This document shows, piece by piece, positions 42,838 to 58,524 of a DNA stretch of 64,000 nucleotides. The stretch is from Paraflavitalea pollutisoli. Lineage in GTDB: Bacteria > Bacteroidota > Bacteroidia > Chitinophagales > Chitinophagaceae. The notes below the pieces were generated by a model. That model was not told where the DNA came from. It searched no databases and worked only from the letters and a program-made list of their open reading frames with translations. Position numbers and translations under genes: made by a program. The stretch spans positions 1,239,949-1,303,948 of the forward strand of contig NZ_JARKMX010000008.1 of assembly GCF_029360705.1 (NCBI RefSeq), in the 5' to 3' direction. How positions within the stretch are numbered: position 1 is the first letter of the stretch; the number at the start of each line of letters is the position of its first letter.

Positions 42838-42867
42838 GCCCGGATGTTTCCACATCGGGCTTTTTTC
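42838..42867 (+). terminator. intrinsic terminator with no gene upstream
   Basis: GCCCGGATG/CATCGGGC stem with one bulged G and a 4-nt loop, followed by TTTTTT on the plus strand. No plus-strand gene lies between it and the GH30 terminator. Confidence 0.7.
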
Positions 42868-42884
42868 ATGTCCGCCTAAAAAGA

Positions 42885-42912
42885 ACTCCCGGCTCGTTGC
42901 TGAACCGGGAGT
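42885..42912 (-). terminator. intrinsic terminator of the GH95 gene
   Basis: ACTCCCGG/CCGGGAGT perfect 8-bp stem. On the minus strand it is followed by TTCTTTTT. It lies 29 bp past the GH95 stop and closes the minus-strand arm of the xylan locus. Confidence 0.8.
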
Positions 42913-42940
42913 CATCAATAAGTTTCAATCAAACAGGTTG

Positions 42941-45415
42941 TTATTGGCCAGCGCTGGCGCCAGGCACCAACGTGTACACCCCTCCCGCCTTGGTCGGGAT
43001 ATCATACACCACCGTCGCTTTCAGTTCGGGGGTGCTGATGGTCGTCTGCGGCGATACCACGGGGTTGGCGACCGGCTCTACATAATAGAAGGGATTAACG
43101 TTTTCACCTTGCGCCTCCCGGAGGTGGCTACCGCCCATCTTCAGGGCATTGGGCGTTCGCACACGCAGGTTGCCCCCCAGTTTGGAGCGGATAACCGCCT
43201 TGACCACTTTGCCCTCCTTCCACACCAGTTCCACCACTTCAAAACCTCCCCAGGCACGTAGTCCGGTTACACTGCCCGATGGCCAGGCATCCGGCAACGC
43301 AGGCAACAGGTCGAGGGCACCATCGGCGCATTGCAACAACATTTCTGTGATCCCCGCCGTGCAGCCGAAATTACCATCGATCTGGAACGGGGGATGTGCA
43401 TCGAACAGATTGGGGTAAGTGCCCCCACCCTCGCGGTTAGTCCCCACCGGTGTCAGCTGGTTTTGGATCAACTGGTAGGCATGGTTGCCATCACGCATAC
43501 GTGCCCACCAGTTTACCTTCCAGCCCATGCTCCAGCCGGTAGAGATATCGGTACGTTGTACCAGGGTATTCCGGGCGCCACTGTACAGTTCCGGTGTACG
43601 ATAGGCTGATATTTGATTGGCCGGAAACAACCCGTACAGGTGCGAGATATGCCGGTGGTGATCGTTGGGATCGTCGAGGTCTTCGAGCCATTCCTGCAAC
43701 TGACCATGCTTGCCCACCTGCATCGGTGGCAGGCGTTTACGCATGGCGCGCAATGTGTCGGCAAACGCTCCATCCCTGCCCAGCACTTTCGCCGCGCGGA
43801 TCACGGTCGTAAATACATCGAATACGATCTGGTTATCCATCGTAACACCCGCATCGACCGAAGCACCCTGGCGACCCGCCGGCGAGTTTTCCGGTGACAT
43901 ACCCGGGTTCACGACCAGCCATTTTTTAGTGGGATGTTCGACGAGGTAATCTACATAGAACAACGCCGCATCGTGCAACACAGGGTAGACCGAATCGAGG
44001 AACCGGCGATCGCCACTGTAGAGGTAATGCTCCCACAAATGCTGGATCATCCAGCCCCCGCCGGCACTCCACACACCCCACAGCGCGCCATCCACGGCGC
44101 CGGTAGCCCGCCAGATATCGGTGTTATGGTGGGCCATCCAACCACGGGCACCATACATAGTCCGAGCCGTTTCACGTCCCGTTACCGCGAGCTCGCGCAC
44201 CATTTGAATAAATGGTTGGTGTAGCTCGGCCAGGTTGGTGCGCTCGGCCGGCCAGTAATTCATTTCTGCATTGATGTTGATGGTATACTTGCTGTCCCAC
44301 GGTGGCCGCATCTGGTGGTTCCAGATACCCTGCAGGTTGGCCGGTTGCCCGCCTGGCTGCGACGAAGAGATCAACAGGTAACGGCCATATTGGTAATACA
44401 GGGCAGCCAGCTGCGGATCCTGCGTAGCAGCAAAGTTTTTCAATCGCTGATCGGTCGGCAGTTGTGCAGCAGCGGTAGTGCCGAGGTCCAGCTTGACGCG
44501 GTTGAAGTAACGCTGGTACGCAACTATATGCGCCTTCCTGATCGAGGCGAACGGCAATGCTGCCGCCTGTCGAAGATAGTTGTCTGCCCGCGCGCTATCG
44601 TCACCGCTGAGGTCTGCATAATGATTGAAATTGGTAGCAATGGAAATATACAGGGTGGCTGCGTTGGCGTTCTGCACCGTGATCGCCGTATCATTGCGCA
44701 GCAGCTGGCCACCTTCCGGTTTAATGGATACCAAACCCGTAAACTGCACCATCCCCTGTACGCCTTCATGATCGATGGTGGTGCCCGTCAGGGCCAGCGT
44801 GTTGTTTTTTGTGACGCTACGCGATGCCCGGGGCTGTAAGGTGGACCAATATGCCTGAAAGGAGAGCTTGCCCGGTTGCGAAGCCGTCAGCCGTATGGCG
44901 ATGACCCGTTGCGCCAGGGAAGCGATCACCTCGCGGGTGTACGTCACACCATCTACCTGGTAAGCCGTTTTTGCCACAGCCTGTTCCAGGTCGAGGTCGC
45001 GGTGATAATGACTATACGATGCATGCCCCGGGAAGGCCAGTTGCAGGTTACCGACGGGCTCAAACATCTGTCCATGTGATTTTTTGCTGATGATCGTCTG
45101 CTGCGCCAGCTTTTCCGCCTCCTTGTGCTGATTGTTGAAAATAAGCTGCCTCATTTCGGGCAGCGCCGCCAGGGCGGCCGTATTGTCATTGCGGTTGGGA
45201 CTGCCGCTCCATACCGTGTGTTCATTGAGTTGAATCGTTTCCAGCGGTACATTGCCATACACCATACCACCCAGCCGGCCATTGCCCACCGGCAAAGCCT
45301 GCTCCCATACCCGACCGGCAGGCTGATCATACCACAATTTCAAACCGGTTGGCCCCTGGCCCCGGCCGGTTTGCACTAAACAAAAAGCAAGTAAGCACAA
45401 CGACAATTTGTACAT
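42941..45415 (-). CDS. GH95 alpha-L-fucosidase/alpha-L-galactosidase
   Basis: 824 residues, full-length GH95. Signal peptide ends GRGQ. An N-terminal beta-super-sandwich (from [18 protein letters not shown]) leads into the (alpha/alpha)6 barrel and a C-terminal beta domain. Family motifs: [12 protein letters not shown], the paired Asn site in [13 protein letters not shown], the acid region [10 protein letters not shown], and [20 protein letters not shown]95 inverting enzymes remove alpha-1,2-linked L-fucose; one Bacteroides ovatus member has been described as an alpha-L-galactosidase active on corn xylan. Which specificity applies here cannot be told from sequence. It is last in a minus-strand block, 27 bp after the double esterase. 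Confidence 0.94.
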   Translation of the reverse strand: MYKLSLCLLAFCLVQTGRGQGPTGLKLWYDQPAGRVWEQALPVGNGRLGGMVYGNVPLETIQLNEHTVWSGSPNRNDNTAALAALPEMRQLIFNNQHKEAEKLAQQTIISKKSHGQMFEPVGNLQLAFPGHASYSHYHRDLDLEQAVAKTAYQVDGVTYTREVIASLAQRVIAIRLTASQPGKLSFQAYWSTLQPRASRSVTKNNTLALTGTTIDHEGVQGMVQFTGLVSIKPEGGQLLRNDTAITVQNANAATLYISIATNFNHYADLSGDDSARADNYLRQAAALPFASIRKAHIVAYQRYFNRVKLDLGTTAAAQLPTDQRLKNFAATQDPQLAALYYQYGRYLLISSSQPGGQPANLQGIWNHQMRPPWDSKYTININAEMNYWPAERTNLAELHQPFIQMVRELAVTGRETARTMYGARGWMAHHNTDIWRATGAVDGALWGVWSAGGGWMIQHLWEHYLYSGDRRFLDSVYPVLHDAALFYVDYLVEHPTKKWLVVNPGMSPENSPAGRQGASVDAGVTMDNQIVFDVFTTVIRAAKVLGRDGAFADTLRAMRKRLPPMQVGKHGQLQEWLEDLDDPNDHHRHISHLYGLFPANQISAYRTPELYSGARNTLVQRTDISTGWSMGWKVNWWARMRDGNHAYQLIQNQLTPVGTNREGGGTYPNLFDAHPPFQIDGNFGCTAGITEMLLQCADGALDLLPALPDAWPSGSVTGLRAWGGFEVVELVWKEGKVVKAVIRSKLGGNLRVRTPNALKMGGSHLREAQGENVNPFYYVEPVANPVVSPQTTISTPELKATVVYDIPTKAGGVYTLVPGASAGQ

Positions 45416-45442
45416 GCGAAACTATTTACAGCAAAAGGTATC

Positions 45443-50652
<5,210 letters not shown>

Positions 50653-50694
50653 ATGGCAGTTGGTTCAATAATAATGGGCTACCCGATTAAAACA

Positions 50695-50712
50695 GGCAAC
50701 GAGGTTGCCATT
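50695..50712 (-). terminator. hairpin between the sensor gene and the esterase operon
   Basis: GGCAAC-GAG-GTTGCC, a 6-bp stem; on the minus strand it is followed by TGTTTTAAT. It would end the hybrid-sensor transcript before the esterase block. Confidence 0.5.
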
Positions 50713-50822
50713 CAGCAGCATTAAATATAAACTTTCCCGTGCTGCAGATCGGCTCGCCAATCATTTTGAGACAATTGATACAATCAAACCCACAGGCATC
50801 ATGCCCTTCAACGTTATCTCCA

Positions 50823-53800
50823 TTATGTATGTTTCATTTCCCCCCGCTGCCCTGCATTGTCTTTGCGCTGACCAGCCATGTATTCGGAAGGCAGCATGCC
50901 GAACTTCTGTTTAAAGGACCGGGCAAAATAATTGGGCGTGGCAAAACCTACATGATAACCAATCTCCGCAATCGTCATATTGCTTTTATCCAGTAACAAA
51001 GTCGCCTTCTCCAGCCTGAAAGAACGGATGTATTCGACCGGCGTTTGTCCGGTGATCTCAAACAATTTCGTGTATAAAGTACTCCTGCTCATGCCAAACT
51101 GCTTGCTCATCCATTCTACCGAGAGCTGGGGATTGGTAATATTTTGTTCCAAAAAAGCGGCTATTTCCTGCAGTAGTTTTTCATCAGACGAATCGATCCT
51201 AACCTCTGGTGTAATGGTGATCTGTTTAACATACGTGCTCTTCATAGCGCTATTCAATTCGAGCAGGCTCTTCACCTTGGCTTGTAGCACTTCGAAATCA
51301 AATGGTTTGGTGATATAATCATTGGCCCCGGTAGCCAGGCCTTTGATCTGTTCTTGCTGATCGTTCAGGGCCGTCAGCAAAATGACCGGAATATGACTCG
51401 TCCGTTTATCGGCCTTTAATTTATGGACCATATCAATCCCGTTCACTTCCGGCATACTGATATCGCTGATGATCAGCTGTGGATGATGCGCCAGCGCCTT
51501 CTGCCAACCTTCTTTTCCATTGACCGCTTCAATGACCATATAGTCGTTTCCCAGGTTGTCTTTGAGGTAAAACCTGAAATCGTCATTGTCTTCCACCAAA
51601 AGCAGGATGGGTAAGGCCTTCTTGTGTTCTTTCCCGTTCACCTTTTTAGCTGCTCCTGTTTTCCCGACCTCCGGTATAGCGTGCGCGATCTCATCAGCCA
51701 CCCCGGCGTCAACACCAAGCGGTAAATAGATCGTAAACGTACTGCCGTTATCCTTCTCACTGTCCACCTGAATGGTTCCGCCATGCGCCTTCACGAATTC
51801 TTTGGTGATCGACAGGCCGATCCCCGTGCCGTAATTCAGAATAGCCGAAGAAGCATCATGTTGAAAGAAGCGATCATAGATCCTGTCGAATGTTTCTTTC
51901 GGAATGCCGATGCCTGAATCGATCACCTGCAATTTTACCCAGGCATGGTTACCATCCTGCCTCTCAGGAGCATGGTCTACCACCACGCTGATCTGTCCTG
52001 CTTCCAGGGTAAACTTAAAAGCGTTGGACAATAAATTGAATAGAATACGCTCTACTTTATCATGATCAAAAAAGGTGACCAGGTGATCGATCGTGCTGCT
52101 GAACGAAAAATTGATATGCTTTCTTTCAGACAGGTCCCGGAACGATTCCGACGTATCTTTTACAAAAGCAATAAAATCTCCTTTTGATGGCTGCAAGGTC
52201 GGTTCCTGTTCTTCCAGCTTCCTGAAATCAAGCAATTGATTCACCAGGTTGAGCAATCTTTTAGCATTTCGCCGCACGATAAATAGTTTATCGAGCTTGC
52301 CAGTGGCTTTTTCGCCATCGATCAGTTGTTCAACAGGACCTGCGATCAGGGAGATCGGCGTTCGGAAATCATGGCTCAGGTTGGTCAGGAACTTCAACTT
52401 CAGCCGATCCAGTTCCAGCAAACGTTTCGCCTGTTGCTGCTCCTGTTCGCGGGCCAATTTTCGTCGAAGCGCCAACAGCACCCGGTAGCGACTGTACAGC
52501 ACCAGGCCAACAATGAACAGCCCGTAAAAAACATAGGCAGCCGTGGTACGCCAAAACGGTGGCCGCACGACTATTTTTATCCGCGATTCCGCGGTATTCC
52601 AGATACCATCGTTGTTACTGGCTTTTACGTGAAATACATACGTACCCGGATCGAGGTTGGTATAAGAAGCCGTATTGTTGGTCCCGGTATAATTCCAGTC
52701 CTTATCCAGTCCTTCCAGGTGATAGGCGTAGAGGTTTTGTTTGGCCAGTGTATAATTCAATGCCACAAAACTCAACGCAAAATTTTGTTTGTAATCGAGC
52801 GTAATCTCCTCCGCAATGGAAATATGTTCATGAATTGGCGCATCGCTATCGGCAACAACCGACTTGTTCGACACTTTGAGATCGGTTAACAGCACCTTGG
52901 GTACATTGCGGTTTACCGTAAGTGCAGCCGGGTTGAAATAATTGATCCCATCCAGGCCACCGAAAAGGATATCCCCACCGGATAACCGTATGCCAGCCCC
53001 ATGAAAAAAGTTGCTGTTCTGCACACCATTGTGATAGGTAAAATTCCTGAACTTTTGAGCGGTCGGGTCCATGCTGCTGATGCCCGTATTGGTACTGAGC
53101 CAGAGTTGACCGGCGAGGTCTTCCACGATCTGGTAAATGGTCGTATTCTGCAACCCGTCTTTTTCCGTGAAGCGCGTAAACTGTTTTTGCGGCTTGTTAA
53201 AAAGCGATAAGCCCCCGCCATCGGTCCCCACCCACATCCTGCCATGGCTATCGCAAAGCAGAGATTGTATCTTATTGCTCGGTAGCCGGCTATTGCTTTG
53301 GGTATAGATCGTCCAGCCATCTTTGTCGGGTTCATAGACGGCCAGCCCACCGCCGTGGGTGCCGATCCAGATATTTTTATCCGCATCTTCTACGATCGCC
53401 CGGATATAACCATTGATAGGCAAAAAACGTTCCCCGGCACCTTTGGGTGACGGGCTATATGTTTCCACCACCTTGTCATCACGGATAACATACACGCCGG
53501 CGCCGTTGGTGCCTACCCAGGTGTTACCACGGCTGTCTTCACCAAAACAATGAATATCCTGGCTGTACAGGTTACCAGAGGGGTTTTCAATTGGTATTTG
53601 CCGGGCCTGGCCCGTATGGCTGTCCCATACGATCACCCCCTTTCCATAAGTACCTAGGTATAATTTGCTGGTCTGTGATAAATGGATGGCCATGATGGGG
53701 AGAGGCGGCAGGGGCTGTCCCTGCAACCGGATCGGGAGGGGAGCTACCTGGCCGTTCCTGTGGTTGAATGCATACAGACCGCCATCGTAGGTGGAGACAT

Positions 53801-54929
53801 ACGTGTTACCGGAAGGCTTTTCGGCCAAACTGGTCACGATGAGGGGTACGCCACCATTATTCTTAAAGGAACTGCTCAGTTTTAGGCCAAACAGGTTGAT
53901 ATTCTTATCATACTTGTTGATACCACGCATAAAGGTGCCGAACCAGTAAATACCGTCTTTGTCAAACCAGGCACAACTGATCGCTTTGCCGGTCAGGCTG
54001 AAGATATTGCCGTCTTCGGCGCGGTAGGTCGTCAGTTTTCCGGTAGCGATATCCAGGGCGTTCAGTCCGTTCCTGGTACCCACCCATAAAAGCCCTTCAT
54101 TGTCGGCCGTGATACAAGTCACAGCATTATCGCTCAAAGACGCTTCGTCGCCAGGCACATGCCAGTAGGTCTGGAAGGCCTGGTCGCCAGGCAACAGCCG
54201 GCTGAGACCATTTCGCGTGCCCACCCAGATCGTTCCGGTGCCATCCTGCGCCACCGCCCGTACATGGTTATTGGCTAAACTGGCGGGGTCACCTTCCCGG
54301 TTCACGAACCGTTTGAAGGTATTGGTGGCGATCGTATAGCAAAACAGGCCATCGTACGTACCGATCCATATGCGGTGCTGGCTGTCTTCAACGACCGTTT
54401 CCACCACTGTCTTTACGGCGTTGCCGTCTGCATCCGGCAGGTAAACTTCTGAAACAGAACGGGTAGCAATATCCATGACGTATAGCCGCGCGTATGCTGC
54501 GATCCAGAGTTTACCACGATTGTCACTACAAATGCTCTTGATGACCGCATTACCCGTCAACCCCGTATTGTTAATGGTAATATGCTCGAAAGTGTTTTTG
54601 CGTCGGTTGTAAAGGCTCAGCCCTCCCCCACCCGTGCCGATCCACAAATTGCCCGCCTTGTCTTCGTGTAAAGCCAATACTTCGTTGGCCCGCAGGCTGT
54701 TGCTATCGTCGGGGATATTCCGATACACCGTGAAATTGGTGCCGTCATATTTATTGAGTCCATCGGTCGTCGCCAACCACATCAGTCCGTGCCGGTCTTT
54801 TAAGATGGCAAAAATGGAATTCGACAGCAACCCGTCTTTGACCGTGATGGAGGTAAAATTAATATGCTTTGGCTGTGCATAACCCGTGATGGCCAGCAGC
54901 AACAGCAGCAGTAGGTATAAATATTTCAT
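50823..54929 (-). CDS. hybrid two-component system sensor-regulator (HTCS)
   Basis: 1368 residues in one chain. Signal peptide ends GYAQ; a periplasmic sensor of two 7-bladed propellers (about 25-680, repeats such as GNLWIGTGGGGLSLYN) is followed by a Y_Y_Y domain (about 690-760) and one membrane helix (AAYVFYGLFIVGLVLY). Then come HisKA (LSHDFRTPIS, His near 855), HATPase_c (NLLSNAFKF, DSGIGIP, GTGIGLSI), REC (LLVEDNDDF, Asp near 1157 in ISDISMPEVNG, TKPF) and a C-terminal AraC HTH (about 1265-1360). It binds an oligosaccharide in the periplasm and switches on its polysaccharide locus. It is divergent from SusC, as is typical. Ligand probably a xylan fragment. Confidence 0.96.
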   Translation of the reverse strand: MKYLYLLLLLLLAITGYAQPKHINFTSITVKDGLLSNSIFAILKDRHGLMWLATTDGLNKYDGTNFTVYRNIPDDSNSLRANEVLALHEDKAGNLWIGTGGGGLSLYNRRKNTFEHITINNTGLTGNAVIKSICSDNRGKLWIAAYARLYVMDIATRSVSEVYLPDADGNAVKTVVETVVEDSQHRIWIGTYDGLFCYTIATNTFKRFVNREGDPASLANNHVRAVAQDGTGTIWVGTRNGLSRLLPGDQAFQTYWHVPGDEASLSDNAVTCITADNEGLLWVGTRNGLNALDIATGKLTTYRAEDGNIFSLTGKAISCAWFDKDGIYWFGTFMRGINKYDKNINLFGLKLSSSFKNNGGVPLIVTSLAEKPSGNTYVSTYDGGLYAFNHRNGQVAPLPIRLQGQPLPPLPIMAIHLSQTSKLYLGTYGKGVIVWDSHTGQARQIPIENPSGNLYSQDIHCFGEDSRGNTWVGTNGAGVYVIRDDKVVETYSPSPKGAGERFLPINGYIRAIVEDADKNIWIGTHGGGLAVYEPDKDGWTIYTQSNSRLPSNKIQSLLCDSHGRMWVGTDGGGLSLFNKPQKQFTRFTEKDGLQNTTIYQIVEDLAGQLWLSTNTGISSMDPTAQKFRNFTYHNGVQNSNFFHGAGIRLSGGDILFGGLDGINYFNPAALTVNRNVPKVLLTDLKVSNKSVVADSDAPIHEHISIAEEITLDYKQNFALSFVALNYTLAKQNLYAYHLEGLDKDWNYTGTNNTASYTNLDPGTYVFHVKASNNDGIWNTAESRIKIVVRPPFWRTTAAYVFYGLFIVGLVLYSRYRVLLALRRKLAREQEQQQAKRLLELDRLKLKFLTNLSHDFRTPISLIAGPVEQLIDGEKATGKLDKLFIVRRNAKRLLNLVNQLLDFRKLEEQEPTLQPSKGDFIAFVKDTSESFRDLSERKHINFSFSSTIDHLVTFFDHDKVERILFNLLSNAFKFTLEAGQISVVVDHAPERQDGNHAWVKLQVIDSGIGIPKETFDRIYDRFFQHDASSAILNYGTGIGLSITKEFVKAHGGTIQVDSEKDNGSTFTIYLPLGVDAGVADEIAHAIPEVGKTGAAKKVNGKEHKKALPILLLVEDNDDFRFYLKDNLGNDYMVIEAVNGKEGWQKALAHHPQLIISDISMPEVNGIDMVHKLKADKRTSHIPVILLTALNDQQEQIKGLATGANDYITKPFDFEVLQAKVKSLLELNSAMKSTYVKQITITPEVRIDSSDEKLLQEIAAFLEQNITNPQLSVEWMSKQFGMSRSTLYTKLFEITGQTPVEYIRSFRLEKATLLLDKSNMTIAEIGYHVGFATPNYFARSFKQKFGMLPSEYMAGQRKDNAGQRGEMKHT

Positions 54930-55323
54930 GACAAGCAGTATATGGAAAGCCCGGTGTGCAAGATCAGATTAATAGTAAAATTGACAAGTAATGCCGAACA
55001 TTTATGACATAATATCCAACAAATGTCCCATGCATCGATAGTCAATTTATCGAATTTTATGCACGTGCCAGTTCAAAATATTACTGGCTGTATTATTACT
55101 AACTGATTGCATTACACTGCTTCACCAAGCGCAGTGATTGTAACTGCCAAACTGCTGCCATTATGAACAAGATTGCCCACCCGGGAGCATTGCCTCCTAA
55201 CCATCCCACTTTGTACTCCGGTATTATTTCCCCGCATTGTTACCTACATGCCATTCTGCACAATCAGTTACCGGCGCCGTACCTGATGAGAACCCTTCAT
55301 TAATAACCAAAAACAAGCATTGT
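54930..55323. promoter_or_regulatory. divergent control region of the sensor and SusC genes
   Basis: 394 bp between two divergent starts. Dyads seen: TCGATA (55035-55040)/TATCGA (55048-55053), flanked by GCAT/ATGC, and GCAGT (55131-55135)/ACTGC (55143-55147). An ACATTT...AAATGT pair lies near 54998-55025. These are candidate binding sites for the hybrid sensor. No clear TAnnTTTG element was found for SusC. Confidence 0.35.
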
Positions 55324-58300
55324 ATGAAACGAATTGATTGCCACATCAGATTATGGTTTTTTCTTGCGTGTATATTATGCCGCGCAGCCACCCTGGCCAA
55401 TGATGCCGGCTACGGCAATCACCCGCCCCTGTTTGCCTTTACGGTGAGCGGAAAAGTGCTGGATGAAAAAGGGAATGGACTGGTAGGCGCCTCCGTAGCG
55501 CAAAAGGGCCACACCAATGCGACCACGACTACCGCCGACGGCAGTTTTAGCCTTACTATCCAGGAACGATCTGCCGTATTGGTCATCACCTATGTCGGTT
55601 TCCAGTCGAAAGAGGTAACCGTCAAAGCGGAAACGACCGATCTGATGATCAGCCTGAGCCCGGGACTCAATTCACTGGAAGACGTCATCGTGATTGGCTA
55701 CGGCACCCAGAAAAAGCAATTGTCTACCGCCTCCGTAGCCAGGGTAAAAGGAGAACAACTGGCGGTAGTTCCCGCTGCCAACATTTCCAATTCGCTAGCC
55801 GGCCGGGCTACCGGCGTCATTACCCGTGCCAACGGCGGCCGCCCCGGGGCAGACAATGCTACTATATATGTACGAGGCATAGCCACCACGGGTACCACCG
55901 TTAACGGAGTCACCTATAATACCACGCCCCTGATTGTGGTAGATGGGGTGATCCGGAATAATATCAATGAAGTAGACCCCAATAACATCGAAAACGTATC
56001 TGTGTTGAAAGATGCGGCTGCCGTAGCCGCCTACGGGCTGGGCGGTGCCAATGGGGTCGTATTGATCACGACTAAAAGAGGCGTCACCGGAGCTCCGGTA
56101 CTGAGTCTCGGAGGATATTATGGCGATCAGCAACCCACGTATTTGCCCAAAATGCTGAGCGCAACAGATTATATGAAGCTGAAACTGGAGGCTTACAAAA
56201 CGGAAAACCCCACCGGCACCAACCCCACCTATAGCCAGGCCTATATCGACGCCTATGCCGACAACCACGCGAAAGACCCGGATCTTTACCCCATATCCGA
56301 TGCGCTGAATGATGTGGTCAGAAAGCACTCGCCCATTTACCAGACCAACTTCTCCATCCGTGGAGGGTCGCCCACCATTAAGTATTATGCCGGCCTGGGT
56401 TATTTTAAACAGGAAGGTATGTTTGACCGGTCGGGTTATGATCGGTTCAACTATACGGTGAACCTCGATATCAACATAACGCCTACCACCACCGCTGCAG
56501 TGTCCTTCAACGGCGCGGTTCAAAAAACAACGGATGTCGACGGCGGCACCGGCCAGTTGTTCAGGGGGGTGTATAAATTTATCCCGGTGGCGCCACTACG
56601 GTTCAGCAATGGCTTATGGGGAGAAAGTTCGGGCAATGCACCGCTTGGCGTCATCAACTCCGAAGGGTACTTCCGCCAAAACACCAACAATTTGCTGAGC
56701 ACCGTCACCCTCGAACAAAAACTTCCGTTTGTAAGAGGACTGAGTATAAAGGGATCGTTTAGCTACGACCCTTACTATTACACCCAAAAGCAATGGCACC
56801 GCCCCTTTATCTACTGGACACAAAGCGGGGCAGCTCCTCCCTATACGTATACCCCTGCTTACTCAACCCAGGAAACCAGTGCCACTATTTTCTCGTGGCT
56901 GAACCAGCAATACTGGCAAAACAACACCAACACCTGGCAGGCTTACCTGAATTACCACAACACGTTTGGCAAACATGATATCACCGGCCTGGTGGTGGCA
57001 GAAAAGAGAAACAATAAGCAAAATGACTTCAGAGCGCGCATCAACAACTATGCGGTCAATATCGACGAACTGTCATTGGGCAGTTCCAATAAAAATGACT
57101 TTGACATTGCCGGCGGTTCTGGCACAGGTAGCCAGGTGGGTTATGTGTACCGCGCCAGTTATGCGTACGACAGGCGATACCTCCTCGAGGCCTCCGGCAG
57201 GTATGACGGGCATTATTATTTTGCGCCCGGCAAAAGATGGGTATACCTCCCCGCCTTTTCTGCAGGCTGGATCATCTCCAATGAAAATTTCTTCCGCTCC
57301 GTCACCTTTGTGGATTATCTCAAGGTCAGGGGTTCCTGGGGTAAATCAGGCAACCTCACCAGTACCGGATTCCAGTTCCTGAGCAGCTATCCGCTACGTG
57401 GTAATGCTTATGCCTATGGCGATGGTACGCTGGTACAAGGCTCGTATGTATCTATAGAGAACAACCCCAATATAACCTGGGAGATCAGCAAGAAAACCGA
57501 TGTCGCGGTAGAGGCTAATTTATGGAAAGGTCTGGTACGACTCGAAGCAGGATATTTCCATGAAAGAAGGGAAGGCATGCTGCTGTCGCCCAATGTGGTG
57601 GTACCACAGGAATACGGGCTACAGCTGGCACAGGAAAATGCCGGTATCATGGAAAACCATGGCATTGAATTATCGATCGGAACCACGAAGAAATTCAAGA
57701 ATGGTCTGCAGTTATCTGTTGATGGGAACTTTACCTATGCCCAAAACAAGGTCGTGCAGCTGTACGAGTCACCCATCACGAAAAACGATCCCCGGCGAAG
57801 CAGAACGGGCCGTCAGTTCAATACCGTGTTTGGGTATAAATCCCTCGGCCTCTTCTCCTCCGCCGATGACAAAAACGGAGATGGTATCATCAATGGTACG
57901 GATGGTTACAACATCGCTCAATTCGGCACGCTGCGCCCGGGGGATATCCGGTATGCCGACCTCGGAGGCCCCAATGGCGTTCCAGATGGAAAGATCGACT
58001 CTTACGATGAAACCGTCATTGCCCGTCCGCAAACACCCGCTATCATTTACGGTATTGGGGTCAATGCGAGCTGGAAAGGATTTGATCTGTCAGCCTTGTT
58101 CCAGGGTTCGGGCCTGTCGAGCTTCAATGTATACGGCTTTATGACCGTAGCCCATTTCAACAACAACAGCAACTCTTCGTACGAGTATTACAACAACCGG
58201 TGGACGCCCGACAATCAAAATTCGAAATATCCCAGAGCTTATTCAGCGCCTACCAACAACAATGGACAGACATCTGATTTCTGGTTCATCAACAGCTCCT

Positions 58301-58506
58301 ACCTGCGCCTGAAAACCGCGTCACTGGGCTATACCGTTCCAACCAGCATCAGCTCAAAAGTAAAAATGAAGAGTCTGCGGATATATGTAACTGGTCAGAA
58401 CATTTTCACATTCGGTAAGCTGAAATTCACCGATCCCGAAACAACCGGCGAACAGGGGTATCCTATTCAGAAAACCTTCCTGGTTGGCTTCAACACCACG
58501 TTCTAA
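55324..58506 (+). CDS. SusC/RagA-family TonB-dependent transporter
   Basis: 1060 residues from the ATG at 55324 (MKRIDCH); 29 upstream codons look non-coding. Signal peptide, CarboxypepD_reg-like domain (about 45-125, VSGKVLDEKGNGLVGASV), plug domain beginning VIVIGYGTQKKQLSTASV, then a barrel with C-terminal VGFNTTF. No STN domain, as expected for a sensor-controlled locus. It imports oligosaccharides, probably of xylan, through the outer membrane. The SusD partner follows 18 bp later and the enzymes of the locus come after. Divergent from the hybrid sensor. Family identification is firm; the ligand is inferred from context. Confidence 0.96.
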   Translation: MKRIDCHIRLWFFLACILCRAATLANDAGYGNHPPLFAFTVSGKVLDEKGNGLVGASVAQKGHTNATTTTADGSFSLTIQERSAVLVITYVGFQSKEVTVKAETTDLMISLSPGLNSLEDVIVIGYGTQKKQLSTASVARVKGEQLAVVPAANISNSLAGRATGVITRANGGRPGADNATIYVRGIATTGTTVNGVTYNTTPLIVVDGVIRNNINEVDPNNIENVSVLKDAAAVAAYGLGGANGVVLITTKRGVTGAPVLSLGGYYGDQQPTYLPKMLSATDYMKLKLEAYKTENPTGTNPTYSQAYIDAYADNHAKDPDLYPISDALNDVVRKHSPIYQTNFSIRGGSPTIKYYAGLGYFKQEGMFDRSGYDRFNYTVNLDINITPTTTAAVSFNGAVQKTTDVDGGTGQLFRGVYKFIPVAPLRFSNGLWGESSGNAPLGVINSEGYFRQNTNNLLSTVTLEQKLPFVRGLSIKGSFSYDPYYYTQKQWHRPFIYWTQSGAAPPYTYTPAYSTQETSATIFSWLNQQYWQNNTNTWQAYLNYHNTFGKHDITGLVVAEKRNNKQNDFRARINNYAVNIDELSLGSSNKNDFDIAGGSGTGSQVGYVYRASYAYDRRYLLEASGRYDGHYYFAPGKRWVYLPAFSAGWIISNENFFRSVTFVDYLKVRGSWGKSGNLTSTGFQFLSSYPLRGNAYAYGDGTLVQGSYVSIENNPNITWEISKKTDVAVEANLWKGLVRLEAGYFHERREGMLLSPNVVVPQEYGLQLAQENAGIMENHGIELSIGTTKKFKNGLQLSVDGNFTYAQNKVVQLYESPITKNDPRRSRTGRQFNTVFGYKSLGLFSSADDKNGDGIINGTDGYNIAQFGTLRPGDIRYADLGGPNGVPDGKIDSYDETVIARPQTPAIIYGIGVNASWKGFDLSALFQGSGLSSFNVYGFMTVAHFNNNSNSSYEYYNNRWTPDNQNSKYPRAYSAPTNNNGQTSDFWFINSSYLRLKTASLGYTVPTSISSKVKMKSLRIYVTGQNIFTFGKLKFTDPETTGEQGYPIQKTFLVGFNTTF

Positions 58507-58524
58507 CCATTAAAAACTTACAAG

